Shown: positions 25,029 to 34,233 of the stretch, one piece after another
Position numbering within the stretch: position 1 is the first letter of the stretch
Layout of the letters: every line of letters starts with the position of its first letter
Source of the DNA: Winogradskya humida
GTDB lineage: Bacteria > Actinomycetota > Actinomycetes > Mycobacteriales > Micromonosporaceae
Reading direction: 5' to 3'
NCBI RefSeq assembly: GCF_016862215.1
Contig: NZ_BOMN01000113.1
Span: 1-64,000, forward strand
DNA: 64,000 nt
Program-made: the position numbers and the translations under genes
Notes under the pieces: model-generated
Databases searched by the model: none
Seen by the model: only the letters and a program-made list of their open reading frames with translations
Told to the model about the DNA's origin: nothing

Positions 25029-25831
25029 CCCCCGACGAGCAGCAGGCCCTGGCCGAATCGATCCCGGTGGCCCGCCAACTATCAGCCAACGGAGACCGCG
25101 ACGGCGCTGTCGCCCTGCTGGATCTGCATCTGAGCAAATTGGATCCGCAGCTGGCGCCCGACGATCGGGTTCTGCTGGAAGCCGCCACGCTGCACTGCGC
25201 CTTGACCGGGGACCTGCGATGGCTGCACTACAGCATCCGCGCCGGCCGCAACATGCCACGGCCACGACCACGGCCGCTGTCACCACGCCACGGCGAACCC
25301 TGCAGCATGGGCCATTCAGGCGACCTGGCACCCGAGCCGGGCCGGCGCCGTTCGCCCGACCACGCTGCCGTCTCGGACACGAACCCGCCGATGCAAGTGC
25401 TGAGCGACGCGCAAACCTTGCACGCCCTGGGCCGCTGCGGCGAAGCCATCCGCACCGCCACCCGAGCGCTGAATCTCTGGCGTAGCCAGTTCCACAGCGC
25501 CGAAGAGGCGAATGGTGGGGCGACTCTGCTGGTGTGGCTGGTCGCCATGCTGTGTGCCTGCCGCCGCGATGACGACGCCGAGGCCCGCCTGCTCGCCGAG
25601 GAACTACTCCTGGCCGAACCGGGCACCGCTGAACGCGGCGAGTTCGCCGTCTACGGCATCCGCGTCCTCACCCGGGCCTGCACGACGCATGACGACATCT
25701 GCGCGCGCGGGCAGCTACCGCCGTCGCTTGCCGAGCTCGGCGCACCCGCGACTACCGGTGCAGCTGCCCGCCCATGGCACGAGCGCCGCGATCGCTGGTG
25801 GCGGCTGCTTCTTACCGGTGATCTCCGATGA
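25025..25831 (+). CDS. Helical-repeat protein 2 of the Liv-linked family
   Basis: A 268-residue protein of unknown function, ATGA-coupled on both sides. It begins QLSANGDRDGAVALLDLHLSKLDPQLAPDD, a block repeated in the protein at 28247-29062. The C-terminal module reads MLCACRRDDDAEARLL...HDDICARGQ, then ends PWHERRDRWWRLLLTG, also found in the 28247 gene (PWADRRDELWDLLLT). It is therefore a paralogue of that gene. A scaffold or adaptor function is guessable from the helical repeats but is not shown. Confidence 0.68.
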   Translation: MTPDEQQALAESIPVARQLSANGDRDGAVALLDLHLSKLDPQLAPDDRVLLEAATLHCALTGDLRWLHYSIRAGRNMPRPRPRPLSPRHGEPCSMGHSGDLAPEPGRRRSPDHAAVSDTNPPMQVLSDAQTLHALGRCGEAIRTATRALNLWRSQFHSAEEANGGATLLVWLVAMLCACRRDDDAEARLLAEELLLAEPGTAERGEFAVYGIRVLTRACTTHDDICARGQLPPSLAELGAPATTGAAARPWHERRDRWWRLLLTGDLR

Positions 25832-26667
25832 ACGCCTCCCAAAGTTCTCTGACCGTGGTGCTGCACGAGGCCCTGCAGCTGTACCGCGACCACCGTCTGC
25901 CCGAGGCCGCCACCATGTTGCGTGCTGTATTAGCTCCCTACGATCCCGCCACATTAACGGGGGATCCTGCGGTCATCCGAGCCGCCGCTCTGTACGCCGC
26001 GTCCGCTGTCGACGACCCCGACAGCCAGCTGAGCTACGCCCTGTTCGCCGAACGCAGCAGCCACCGCACCCTGGGGCCCGACAGCGAGCTCACCCGAGTG
26101 GCCATGCACATGCTCGCCGGCGTCGCCGAACAGCAAAAACTGTTCGGCGATGCCGCCACCGTCTGCCAACGTCTCATCGAGGTACACACTCGACGCCGCG
26201 ACCACAGCGATGCTCTTGTCTGGCGCACCAAACGAGCTGTCATGTTGTTCTCCGACGGCCAATGTGAGCATGCCCTGGACGAAATCGTCGCCTGCACGAA
26301 CCTCGCCGGCGGCTTGCCGCAGCCCGAGCGTGACGCGGCCATGCGTGCGGTGCTGAGTTGGCACGCGGCGATCCTGGCCGGATGCGGTGACACCACCGCC
26401 GCGCGCGCACTGCTGCGCCAGCACCGTGACCTGCTGGCACCCGCGAACGGCACCGACCCTGACGTCGGCGAAGCACTGATCGCCGACACGATTCACAGGA
26501 TCACCGAAGCCCACCCCAGGCCATGCGCCGGAGCCTGTCAGCGCGAGGACCACACGGTGTTGCCCTTCGTCGACTGGATGAACGCTGTGCATGAGGCGAT
26601 GCGGGTGACGGGCCCCGACCTGCACGCCGGTCACCACCGGTCCTCGGGCGGCGGCGACCGCCGGTGA
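25828..26667 (+). CDS. Helical-repeat protein 3 of the Liv-linked family
   Basis: A 279-residue protein of unknown function. It is a close paralogue of the next gene: LPEAATMLRAVLAPYDPATL, LIEVHTRRRDHSDALVWRTKR and ILAGCGDTTAARALLRQHRDLLAP all have matches there. It contains about five TPR-like helical hairpins and ends with a Cys-rich PRPCAGACQRED. ATGA coupling on both sides. Confidence 0.68.
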   Translation: MNASQSSLTVVLHEALQLYRDHRLPEAATMLRAVLAPYDPATLTGDPAVIRAAALYAASAVDDPDSQLSYALFAERSSHRTLGPDSELTRVAMHMLAGVAEQQKLFGDAATVCQRLIEVHTRRRDHSDALVWRTKRAVMLFSDGQCEHALDEIVACTNLAGGLPQPERDAAMRAVLSWHAAILAGCGDTTAARALLRQHRDLLAPANGTDPDVGEALIADTIHRITEAHPRPCAGACQREDHTVLPFVDWMNAVHEAMRVTGPDLHAGHHRSSGGGDRR

Positions 26668-27443
26668 ACACCCACAACGAGGCTCTTGAGGTGGCCTTGC
26701 AGCGAGCCGAGGAAATCCATGCCCAGGGCTTTCCCCAGGTCGCGGCCATGACCTTGCGAACAGCCCTCGCCCCGTTCGACCTCGCTACGGCCTGCGTCGA
26801 TCGGCGGGTCATCCAGGCTGCCGTGCTGTACGCCGAAGGCATGGCGGACGTCCCGCACGAGCAGCTCGCGTACGCCCGGTTCGCCGAACGCAACAGCTGC
26901 ATCGCACGGAGCGCCACGGATCCGGTGACACTGCACGCCGCCGCGGCGCTGGTGGCGATCGCCGGACGCCAGGGTCTGCGCAGCGAGGCGATCACCGCGT
27001 GCGGGCACCTCATCGAGGCACATCACACCCGCGGGGAGCGCTCCGATGCGCTGATCTGGCAGCGGGAACGCTCCAGCCTGCTGCACGCCGACGGGCGTTG
27101 CGGCAAGGCACTGGCAGAGCTCGCCGACTGCCTGGCCTACGCGACCGGCCTGGCCGGCGATGACCGTACCGTTTACGGCCGCGGAGCACTGCTGCAGTAC
27201 GCGGTACTGCTTGCCGGCTGCGGCGACACCCTCGCCGCGTCCACCATGTTGCACCGTCACGAATCACTGCTGGCACCGCCGGGAAGCATGGACCGTGCCG
27301 TCGACGAGGCCAACGTCACCGCCGAGATCCGCGACGTGCTGATGACGCACCACGCCGTGTGCACCCATCCACAGTGGGGCGCCCAGTCCGTCACGCCGAT
27401 CGTCTTCCCGTCGCCTGCCCCCGGCAGACAGGACCGGCCATGA
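26664..27443 (+). CDS. Helical-repeat protein 4 of the Liv-linked family
   Basis: A 259-residue paralogue of the preceding gene (PQVAAMTLRTALAPFDLAT, LIEAHHTRGERSDALIWQRER, LLAGCGDTLAASTMLHRHESLLAP). It ends with HHAVCTHPQWG, the His-x-x-x-Cys tail of the family. GTG start overlapping the previous stop. A 130-base gap follows before the next gene, with only short shadows in it. Confidence 0.68.
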   Translation: MNTHNEALEVALQRAEEIHAQGFPQVAAMTLRTALAPFDLATACVDRRVIQAAVLYAEGMADVPHEQLAYARFAERNSCIARSATDPVTLHAAAALVAIAGRQGLRSEAITACGHLIEAHHTRGERSDALIWQRERSSLLHADGRCGKALAELADCLAYATGLAGDDRTVYGRGALLQYAVLLAGCGDTLAASTMLHRHESLLAPPGSMDRAVDEANVTAEIRDVLMTHHAVCTHPQWGAQSVTPIVFPSPAPGRQDRP

Positions 27444-27573
27444 CACCCGCCAACAGTCGGTGCGGCCTGCGCCGGCTACCGCCGAGGGACACCCCACGCG
27501 AACCCTGTCCTACCGCCCTCCCTCGCGCACTTCCACCGTCGCGTGCAGCTGACGCTCGAAAGGAGTACCGGTC

Positions 27574-27840
27574 ATGAACCTTGTCCACAACGACGGGCAT
27601 CTCACCGCCTTCGGCCCCGCAGGCGCGACGGCGCTGCGCCTGTACGCCGGCATGCTCGCCGCCTGCGACCGGACCGGCGAACGCGACGCGCTGCTCGCGG
27701 ACGCCGAGACCCTGCCCCAGCGGCGCAGCAGCACAGCATCGGATACACCTGTCGGGGCCGGTCTCATCGTCGACGCACCCGAGGACCACCAACACGTCTG
27801 CGTCTGCCGCCCGTACATCAGCCACGGTGACCTGCCGTGA
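27574..27840 (+). CDS. Small member of the Liv-linked family
   Basis: An 88-residue protein that looks like the isolated C-terminal module of the neighbours: ALRLYAGMLAACDRTGERDALLADAETL then DHQHVCVCRPYIS. The ATG at 27574 follows GAAAGGAG. Its stop overlaps the next start. Function unknown. Confidence 0.65.
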   Translation: MNLVHNDGHLTAFGPAGATALRLYAGMLAACDRTGERDALLADAETLPQRRSSTASDTPVGAGLIVDAPEDHQHVCVCRPYISHGDLP

Positions 27841-28250
27841 CCCGCGCCTGCCGATCCACGCCCCCACACCGCACACCCGGCGTCGGGTGGAGCGGGCATG
27901 CCCCCGCACGCCCCACGTGGGACTGCCGGGCCTGCGGCACACCGTGGCCCTGCCAGACAGCGCAACAACACCTTCGCGCCGTCTACTGCGGGCACCGCCG
28001 TGACCTGGGCATCATGATGGCGGGCCTACGCGACCAGGCCGTCACCGACCTGACCGATGCCGACCCGAAACTGGTCGGCGCCCGGTTCACCAACTGGTAC
28101 CGCCGCCACGAACCGCTTCCCGAGCCCGCCCGCCGCTCCCCCGCGCATCGCCTGACGATCCGGCACGCCATCAGCAGCAGGGCCACCATGGCGGCGTTGC
28201 GGCACCAGAACCCGGCCGAACGGCAGCGACGGCGAGGGGGGCACCGATGA
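27837..28250 (+). CDS. Small zinc-finger-like protein
   Basis: A 137-residue basic protein with a metal-binding-like motif TWDCRACGTPWPC followed by AVYCGHRRDL. Similar 'W.CR.CG.PWPC' proteins are widespread in Streptomyces accessory DNA without known function. It is coupled by ATGA to both neighbours, so it belongs to the operon. The C-terminus (RHQNPAERQRRRGGHR) is very basic, suggesting nucleic acid contact. Confidence 0.65.
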   Translation: MTRACRSTPPHRTPGVGWSGHAPARPTWDCRACGTPWPCQTAQQHLRAVYCGHRRDLGIMMAGLRDQAVTDLTDADPKLVGARFTNWYRRHEPLPEPARRSPAHRLTIRHAISSRATMAALRHQNPAERQRRRGGHR

Positions 28251-29062
28251 ACCCTCGCGAGCGCGACGACTTCCCGATGACCGTGGTCCACGCCCGGCAA
28301 CTGCTCGCCGCCGGGCAACCCAACGACGCCGCCGCCCTGCTGCACCACCACCTGCAGCACATCGACCCGGAGCACGCCCCCGCAGACGAAGCCTTGTACG
28401 AGGCCGCCCTGCTGCTCAGCGAAATAGGTGCCAGCCCATCCTGGGCCCGCTACGCCATCCGCGTACGGCACATCGTGCGGCCACCCGGCCAGACCCGACG
28501 TACCGTGCTGTCCTCCACCGCGAGCAACGACATCGGTGGTGGCACTGACGCAACCCGCGCAGACGACAACAACCGGCAGATCGGCGAACTCTTCCCGGCA
28601 GCCGCGGTACACACCGCTTTGACAGGCATGAAAACGGCGCGGACCCTGCACGGACACCAGCAATGCGGGGAAGCCATCCGGGCCGCCACCCGCGCCCTGA
28701 CAGCCTGGGCGAGCAGCGAACTGGGATCGTCACACCCGGCATTGGGTGCTGAAATGATCGTGCCCCTCGCCGCCATGCTGTCCGCGTGCGGCCGCGACGA
28801 CGAAGCCCACACCGTAATCGCCGACCACGCCGGCCACCTGGACCCGCCCGACAGCCCGGCCCGGTACGCGTTCGCCGACGACGCCCTGCACGCCATCGAC
28901 GCGCTCGTCGACGCGCACACCCCCATCTGCCTGCGCCTACGGCCACCGGACTCGCATCCCGGTCTGCGGAACCTCGCGGCGGCCACCGGCCCGGTGCTGC
29001 CGTGGGCTGACCGGCGAGACGAGTTGTGGGACCTGCTGCTCACCGCGACGAGCCCAGCATGA
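28247..29062 (+). CDS. Helical-repeat protein 5 of the Liv-linked family
   Basis: A 271-residue paralogue of the 25025 gene: ARQLLAAGQPNDAAALLHHHLQHIDPEHAPAD, GEAIRAATRALTAW, MLSACGRDDEAHTVIADHAGHLDPPDSPAR, HTPICLRLRPP and PWADRRDELWDLL. Function unknown. It is coupled to the zinc-finger-like gene upstream and followed by a methyltransferase after 67 bases. Confidence 0.68.
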   Translation: MNPRERDDFPMTVVHARQLLAAGQPNDAAALLHHHLQHIDPEHAPADEALYEAALLLSEIGASPSWARYAIRVRHIVRPPGQTRRTVLSSTASNDIGGGTDATRADDNNRQIGELFPAAAVHTALTGMKTARTLHGHQQCGEAIRAATRALTAWASSELGSSHPALGAEMIVPLAAMLSACGRDDEAHTVIADHAGHLDPPDSPARYAFADDALHAIDALVDAHTPICLRLRPPDSHPGLRNLAAATGPVLPWADRRDELWDLLLTATSPA

Positions 29063-29129
29063 CACCACCACCGGCGCCCCCGACCGCACCCGTCGCTGAT
29101 ATTCCGTTGTATCGCACCGCGAGACTCTC

Positions 29130-29951
29130 ATGACCGACAATGCGCCTGACTATGGCATCGACACGACTAGACCCCACCCCGCCCGCCGCTACAACTACTG
29201 GCTGGGCGGCAAGGACAACTTCGCGCCCGACCGGGAATCCGCCGACGAGATCGAGCGTAAATACCCGCCTGTCCGCACCGCCGCCCTGGGAAACCGTCTT
29301 TTCCTGCAGCGCGCGGTGCAGTACCTGGCCCTCGAGGCGGGTATCCGGCAGTTCATCGATATCGGCACCGGGCTGCCCACCGCCGACAACACCCATGAGG
29401 TCGCCCAGCGGATCGCACCGGACAGCCGCATCGTCTACGTCGACAACGACCCTCTGGTCCTGACCCATGCCCGCGCCCTGCTCACCAGCGACCCGCAAGG
29501 CCGCACCGCATACATCGATGCGGACCTGAACAACCCACAACAGATCCTGGATCATCAGGCGCTGCGTGACACGCTGGACATGACACAACCGGTGGCGGTG
29601 ATGCTCGTCGCGGTGCTGCACTTCATCCCCGACGGCGAGCAGGCCTACGCCGTGGTCCAGGAACTGCTCAGCCAGGTGGCGCCAGGTAGTTACCTGGTCG
29701 TCTCCCACGCCACCGGCGACTTCCTTGACGAAGCGACCCGCCTCTGGCTGTCCACACACGACTTCGTTTTCCGTGACCGTGGCGAGTTCAGCGAATTCTT
29801 CACCGGCCTCGACCTCGTCACACCCGGGATCGTCCCCATCACCGCATGGCGACCCGGCGCCGACGACAAACCACCGCCACCCGATCAGGCACCGGTCTAC
29901 GGCGCGATCGGGCGAAAGCCCGTCCCCGCGACTCGAGAGCACCACTCGTGA
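29130..29951 (+). CDS. SAM-dependent methyltransferase (PF04672 / DUF574 type)
   Basis: A 273-residue member of the actinomycete methyltransferase family PF04672. The N-terminal signature HPARRYNYWLGGKDNFAPDRE is diagnostic, followed by FIDIGTGLPTADNTHEVAQ (SAM site), VYVDNDPLVLTHARALL and LHFIPDGE. Family members are numerous in actinomycetes and mostly uncharacterised. GTGA overlap with the next gene shows they are co-translated. Confidence 0.92.
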   Translation: MTDNAPDYGIDTTRPHPARRYNYWLGGKDNFAPDRESADEIERKYPPVRTAALGNRLFLQRAVQYLALEAGIRQFIDIGTGLPTADNTHEVAQRIAPDSRIVYVDNDPLVLTHARALLTSDPQGRTAYIDADLNNPQQILDHQALRDTLDMTQPVAVMLVAVLHFIPDGEQAYAVVQELLSQVAPGSYLVVSHATGDFLDEATRLWLSTHDFVFRDRGEFSEFFTGLDLVTPGIVPITAWRPGADDKPPPPDQAPVYGAIGRKPVPATREHHS

Positions 29952-31711
29952 GCGCCCCGCACGAACCAACAGCCGGCACCAACAGCCCGCGCCCTGCAGC
30001 GGCGACCGGCCGACACGACACGGACGGCCCCGGGCCCGTCACGGCCGCGGAGTGCCACGGCCTGCCCGCCGTCGCCGATGACGACCGTGTCGGCCTCCCC
30101 GCGGAGCTGGCAGAACGGGACCCGTCGACCACACCCGACGACGAGCGGATCATCGAGACCGTCCTGCAATGGATCACCGACACTCACCACACCGGCCCCG
30201 CCCTGAACAGGTGGGCGCAGTACGCCCTGGCCGCAAGCTGCCGCCTGCACCCTGCCGGGCATCCGCAGCGTGAACGGGCCGTGCTCGCCGACGCCGGCGT
30301 CCGCGCGGCGATCCTGCCGCACACCGACGCGTTCAGCCCGACGGCGTACACCCTCGCTCACCGCATCGGCGACACCGGCCGCACCCCGGCCTCCCGCGAC
30401 ACCACGATGTACCACCTCAACGCTTACCTCGCCCTGCACACCCGCGGGTTCTGCCACATCGCCAACGGCGGACTGCGATACACACCCCTACCCGCCGAAC
30501 AAGCCGGTGAGCGCCGGGTGGCGCTGCTGACAACAGTGGTCGTGGCCGTCGCACTGGCGAGCGCCTGCGGTCGTGACGACCTCGCCGCAACCCTGCTCGA
30601 CACCCACGCAGCACACCTCGACGAACCGGGCACCGCAGGCCGGGCCTTGTTCGCCGGCCTCACACTGCAACTCACCGATCTGATCCGCGAGCACCACCAG
30701 CAGGTCTGCACGCACCGAGGCAGCGCACCTCACGACCGGCACCGGTTCTCCGCCCTGATACACGGCGAACCCCCCAACCGGCATCTCAGCCCCGCCCCAC
30801 CCGACATGGTTTCCCCGGCGGATCCGCGAAAGTCCGTCCCGGTAGGCGCAGCGCCACGTTTCTCCCTGGACGGGGTCCTGTTCCGGCTCGGCGCCCACGC
30901 CGACAACCAGCGCCAACACCGTGACCTGCACGCCACACCGTCCAGCAGCAACGTATGGCTGCTCTGCGACACCTGCCGGTTAGGGCTACGTCTGGGCGCC
31001 ACCGTCGTCCGCGCCCACCAGCCCGACCGGCTGGCGGCCACGGTCCTCGCCGCCGGCCGGCCCGCCTGGCAACACGACGACGTCACCCGCGCGGTATGGC
31101 GGCTGCTCAGCGACCACTGCGGCCACGAACTGCGCGTCATCACCCAAGCCTCACCTGCCTGGCGCAAATATGTGGCAACCCCCACCGACCTGATCGGCCC
31201 ATCGGGCATCGACCCTGACCCCGGTATCGCGATCGACGCCTACCTCACCGGCTGGCCCAGCCAGCCAACCGTCGCACGTTTCGACGGCGCCACCCCAGCA
31301 CCACCATCGGACCCTGCCGACTCGGACGTCAGCCTCGTCTGCCTCGGCTGCCGCCTCGAGCTGGTCCTCGGCCACACCAGCGGACACCCCGGCGCCGCCA
31401 TCACCATCGGCGCACACCACGCCGAACAGCTACCGGCCGCGACGACCGCGGTGTTCCGAATGCTCACCGACCACGCCGGCCACGACCTGCTGATCTTCAC
31501 CGACGCCAGCGGCTGGGACCACTACATCCAATCCGGTGAGTGGCACACCGCCATCGAGACCGGCCACGACAATCCCCCACTGCTGGGCGACATCACCCAC
31601 CAGCAATACATCGACGGCTGGCCGACTGCCCCGACCCGCCGTTACTACCACGGCAGCGACCCGCTCGAACCGCCGCCCGACCCCGGCACACACCGCGGAC
31701 CGCCACCGTAA
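29948..31711 (+). CDS. Large protein with helical family module and two CxxC-type domains
   Basis: A 587-residue protein of unknown function. Residues ~70-250 repeat the Liv-linked helical module, ending ACGRDDLAATLLDTHAAHLDEPG...HHQQVCTHRG. Two tandem domains follow: VWLLCDTCRLGLRLG...RAVWRLLSDHCGHELRV and VSLVCLGCRLELVLG...AVFRMLTDHAGHDLLIF, each with C-x-x-C-R-L and a D-H-x-G-H pair that could bind metal. It closes with ITHQQYIDGWPTAP. A paralogue lies at 34233-36245. The GTG at 29948 overlaps the methyltransferase stop. Confidence 0.7.
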   Translation: MSAPHEPTAGTNSPRPAAATGRHDTDGPGPVTAAECHGLPAVADDDRVGLPAELAERDPSTTPDDERIIETVLQWITDTHHTGPALNRWAQYALAASCRLHPAGHPQRERAVLADAGVRAAILPHTDAFSPTAYTLAHRIGDTGRTPASRDTTMYHLNAYLALHTRGFCHIANGGLRYTPLPAEQAGERRVALLTTVVVAVALASACGRDDLAATLLDTHAAHLDEPGTAGRALFAGLTLQLTDLIREHHQQVCTHRGSAPHDRHRFSALIHGEPPNRHLSPAPPDMVSPADPRKSVPVGAAPRFSLDGVLFRLGAHADNQRQHRDLHATPSSSNVWLLCDTCRLGLRLGATVVRAHQPDRLAATVLAAGRPAWQHDDVTRAVWRLLSDHCGHELRVITQASPAWRKYVATPTDLIGPSGIDPDPGIAIDAYLTGWPSQPTVARFDGATPAPPSDPADSDVSLVCLGCRLELVLGHTSGHPGAAITIGAHHAEQLPAATTAVFRMLTDHAGHDLLIFTDASGWDHYIQSGEWHTAIETGHDNPPLLGDITHQQYIDGWPTAPTRRYYHGSDPLEPPPDPGTHRGPPP

Positions 31712-31851
31712 GACGCTCCCCGCCGCGGCGAGCGGCGTGGCGGCAGCCCTGCCCCTTCGCCACACCGACAACCCGATGCCGACGGCATCGGGGCATCCGG
31801 GCACGCCACCGGTGTGCCCGCAACCCACCCCTTCCACCCGTAAGGACGCAC

Positions 31852-32745
31852 GTGACCGTACGTACCTGGCTAGCCGTGATGGCATCCACCACCCTGGCCC
31901 TGACCACCGCCGCAGTCGTCAGCCCTCAGCCTGCTATGGCGGCCGGCGACGACCCCGAAATCATGATCATCGGCGGGGGCGACGCCACCGAAAACTATCC
32001 GTTCGCGGCACGGTTGTTGACCTCCTACGCCGGGCGTGGGATCGCCCGTTGCACCGGCACCTTCGTCACCGACCGCGGCCGGATCGGTGTGGCCACCGCC
32101 GCGCACTGCGTCAGTGACTTCACCACCGGCGCCGCTATGCCGGCCTCCACCGTGCAGGTTCAGGCAGGCTCCACCCACCTGGACCAGCTCACCACCCTGC
32201 AGGCCACCAGCGTGCAGGTTCACCCGGCCTGGGACTGGGGCACCGGCAGCGACCCGTTCGCCGACGTCGCCGTGGTCAACGTGACGATCCCCGCAACCCT
32301 GCACGTCCGGGCGATCCCGCTCGCCGACTGGGTCCGCAACCGTCAGCGGGTCCGGCTGCTCGGCTGGGGCAAAACCACCGTAGGCGCCACCGAACCACCG
32401 GCGGTGTTGCAGCAACTCGACACCCGGCTGACCACCCCCAGCGCGTGTGCGGCGGCCGGCATCACCGCCGGCGAGCTCTGCATCGCCCCGGCCGCAGACG
32501 GCGCCCAGGTCTGCTCCGGTGACTCCGGAGGCCCAGCCCTCGCCCGCCGCGGCAGCACATGGGTGGTCCTCGGCGGTGCCAGCCGGGTCACCGACGAAAC
32601 CACCTGCACCGGCGCGGCCGTCTACACGGACTTCGTCTACTACTCAGACTGGATCGGACAGGCCCTGACCGGCACACGCACCCCGCAGCACCCCCGGCAT
32701 GTCGATCCTGACAGGGCCGCACGGTTCTGGTCTCTCGCCAGCTAG
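31852..32745 (+). CDS. Secreted trypsin-like serine protease
   Basis: A 297-residue chymotrypsin-family protease (S1). A signal peptide (WLAVMASTTLALTTAAVVSPQPAMA) ends near residue 31. The catalytic His is in ATAAHC, the Asp in DPFADVAVV, and the Ser in VCSGDSGGPAL, with disulfide-forming cysteines around. GTG start after AAGGA. It lies 140 bases after the CxxC protein, so probably has its own promoter. Secreted digestive or processing role. Confidence 0.9.
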   Translation: MTVRTWLAVMASTTLALTTAAVVSPQPAMAAGDDPEIMIIGGGDATENYPFAARLLTSYAGRGIARCTGTFVTDRGRIGVATAAHCVSDFTTGAAMPASTVQVQAGSTHLDQLTTLQATSVQVHPAWDWGTGSDPFADVAVVNVTIPATLHVRAIPLADWVRNRQRVRLLGWGKTTVGATEPPAVLQQLDTRLTTPSACAAAGITAGELCIAPAADGAQVCSGDSGGPALARRGSTWVVLGGASRVTDETTCTGAAVYTDFVYYSDWIGQALTGTRTPQHPRHVDPDRAARFWSLAS

Positions 32746-33004
32746 CCCCTCGGAAGCGGTGTGCTGATGCCCTCGCACCAGCACACCGCACCTGACACCG
32801 CCAACGGGCACCCCAAACAGCGATTTGGGCAGCCATCGCGCCTTCCACCGGCTGCCCCCACCCCGGTCGGCAGGTACCAGCCGGGCCTGGCGAGCAGCCC
32901 ACGCCGCCCCACCCGTCAGCTGACAGGCCCCGGACCAGCCGCGCCCTGCTCGCCAAGGCCCGGGACCGCCAGCCGCACATAATTAGTTCAGGAGATCTGC
33001 ACCC

Positions 33005-33751
33005 ATGACCGAGACCGGCTCGCTTCCCGGGCCACTTCGCGCCATCGCCATCCAGCTCGAACGAGACAGCGGACACCAGGTCACCGCCAGGCTGCTCGGC
33101 CCACGCCGGTGCCTGCTCACCTGCGACAACGGCACCGTGCGCCTCGACATCGTCTACCGCGGCTATCGCCGGAGCAGGTGGCGCGCGCACAGCAGCAACG
33201 TGACCATCGACGGTACGCGCATCCCCCACGGAGAACTGCCGTACAACAGCGTCATGGGGCTGCTACGCGACCCGAACAGCCGACACGACGAGTACCCCCT
33301 GCTCGACGCCGACGCACCCACCACCGCGGTGACGGACCTGAAGATCGTGCCCGCGAAAGTCCTCACGATCATGCGATCCATCCGCAAGAACGTCAGGGCC
33401 AAGCAACGCACACTACTCAGCATCGGCGCCGAGAACTGCCGCAGCCGCTGGGTCATCATCGCCACCTTCGACGACGGCCTGACAATCCGCCAGAACCTGC
33501 ACCTCCTGCTGCACTGGGCCACCCTCGACGAACAAGTCTTCTCACCCCTTGAACGCCCCGTCGAAATCTTTCGCGGCGACGTGGACGTCACCAACTCCAA
33601 CGAGCCGGTCATCCAAGGACTACTGCGGATTCTCACCACCTCCGGCCACGTCGAGGCGGCAGCACCCGGACCGGCGAGTATCGCCCAGCAATCAAACGGA
33701 GCCCGCAGCAACAGCGTCGAGACCCGCCGGGCCAGTGTCATCCGCACCTGA
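33005..33751 (+). CDS. Hypothetical protein
   Basis: A 248-residue protein I do not recognise. It is basic in the middle (RKNVRAKQRTLLSIGAENC), has beta-rich stretches (VRLDIVYRGYRRSRW; SRWVIIATFDDGLTIRQNLH) and a low-complexity C-terminus. AGGAGATCTGCACCC precedes the ATG. It lies between the protease and the HTH gene on the same strand. No transmembrane segment. Function unknown. Confidence 0.6.
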   Translation: MTETGSLPGPLRAIAIQLERDSGHQVTARLLGPRRCLLTCDNGTVRLDIVYRGYRRSRWRAHSSNVTIDGTRIPHGELPYNSVMGLLRDPNSRHDEYPLLDADAPTTAVTDLKIVPAKVLTIMRSIRKNVRAKQRTLLSIGAENCRSRWVIIATFDDGLTIRQNLHLLLHWATLDEQVFSPLERPVEIFRGDVDVTNSNEPVIQGLLRILTTSGHVEAAAPGPASIAQQSNGARSNSVETRRASVIRT

Positions 33752-33984
33752 CCTGTCCAGCACAGACATAGGCGCGACGCTACGCCTGAACGCCCAACGC
33801 AGTCGTAAACCAACACCCACAGATGCAGTTGCCTCGGCACTACGCGTCCGGCTATCGAGCCCTCCGCGACCGTCCTGGCACATCACCAAACCCCTCGCAG
33901 TCCCTGATAGCCGGCCCACGGCGGCGAACGCACCCGGCCAACGCCCACCAAATCACGCCCCGACAACACGTGGAGTCACCGCAA

Positions 33985-34233
33985 ATGCCATCTACCGCAC
34001 GCACCACCCCTGCGTCCCACATCCCCGCGTGGCGAACACCGCAAGGAATCAGAAAGATTCGCCACCTCTACAACGGCGAGAGGCAGCCCATCCGGCAGAT
34101 AGCTGTGGTCTTCGGCTGCTCCTACGGCTCGATCCACCGTGCCATGGAGAAAAACAGCATCACGCGACGCCGGCGCGGCGGAGCGTACCCGACGACCGCG
34201 TCCACGCCGCCCCTGCCGAATCAGCAACGCTGA
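33985..34233 (+). CDS. Small helix-turn-helix protein
   Basis: An 82-residue protein. IRKIRHLYNGERQPIRQIAV then VFGCSYGSIHRAMEKNSITRRRRGG is a Lsr2/homeodomain-like HTH of the kind found in many actinomycetes (consensus IR.LA...GRSYG..H..L...GV..R.RGG). The ATG follows GGAG. Its stop TGA shares its last base with the start of the next gene (TGATG), so it is coupled to the large CxxC paralogue and may regulate it. Confidence 0.7.
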   Translation: MPSTARTTPASHIPAWRTPQGIRKIRHLYNGERQPIRQIAVVFGCSYGSIHRAMEKNSITRRRRGGAYPTTASTPPLPNQQR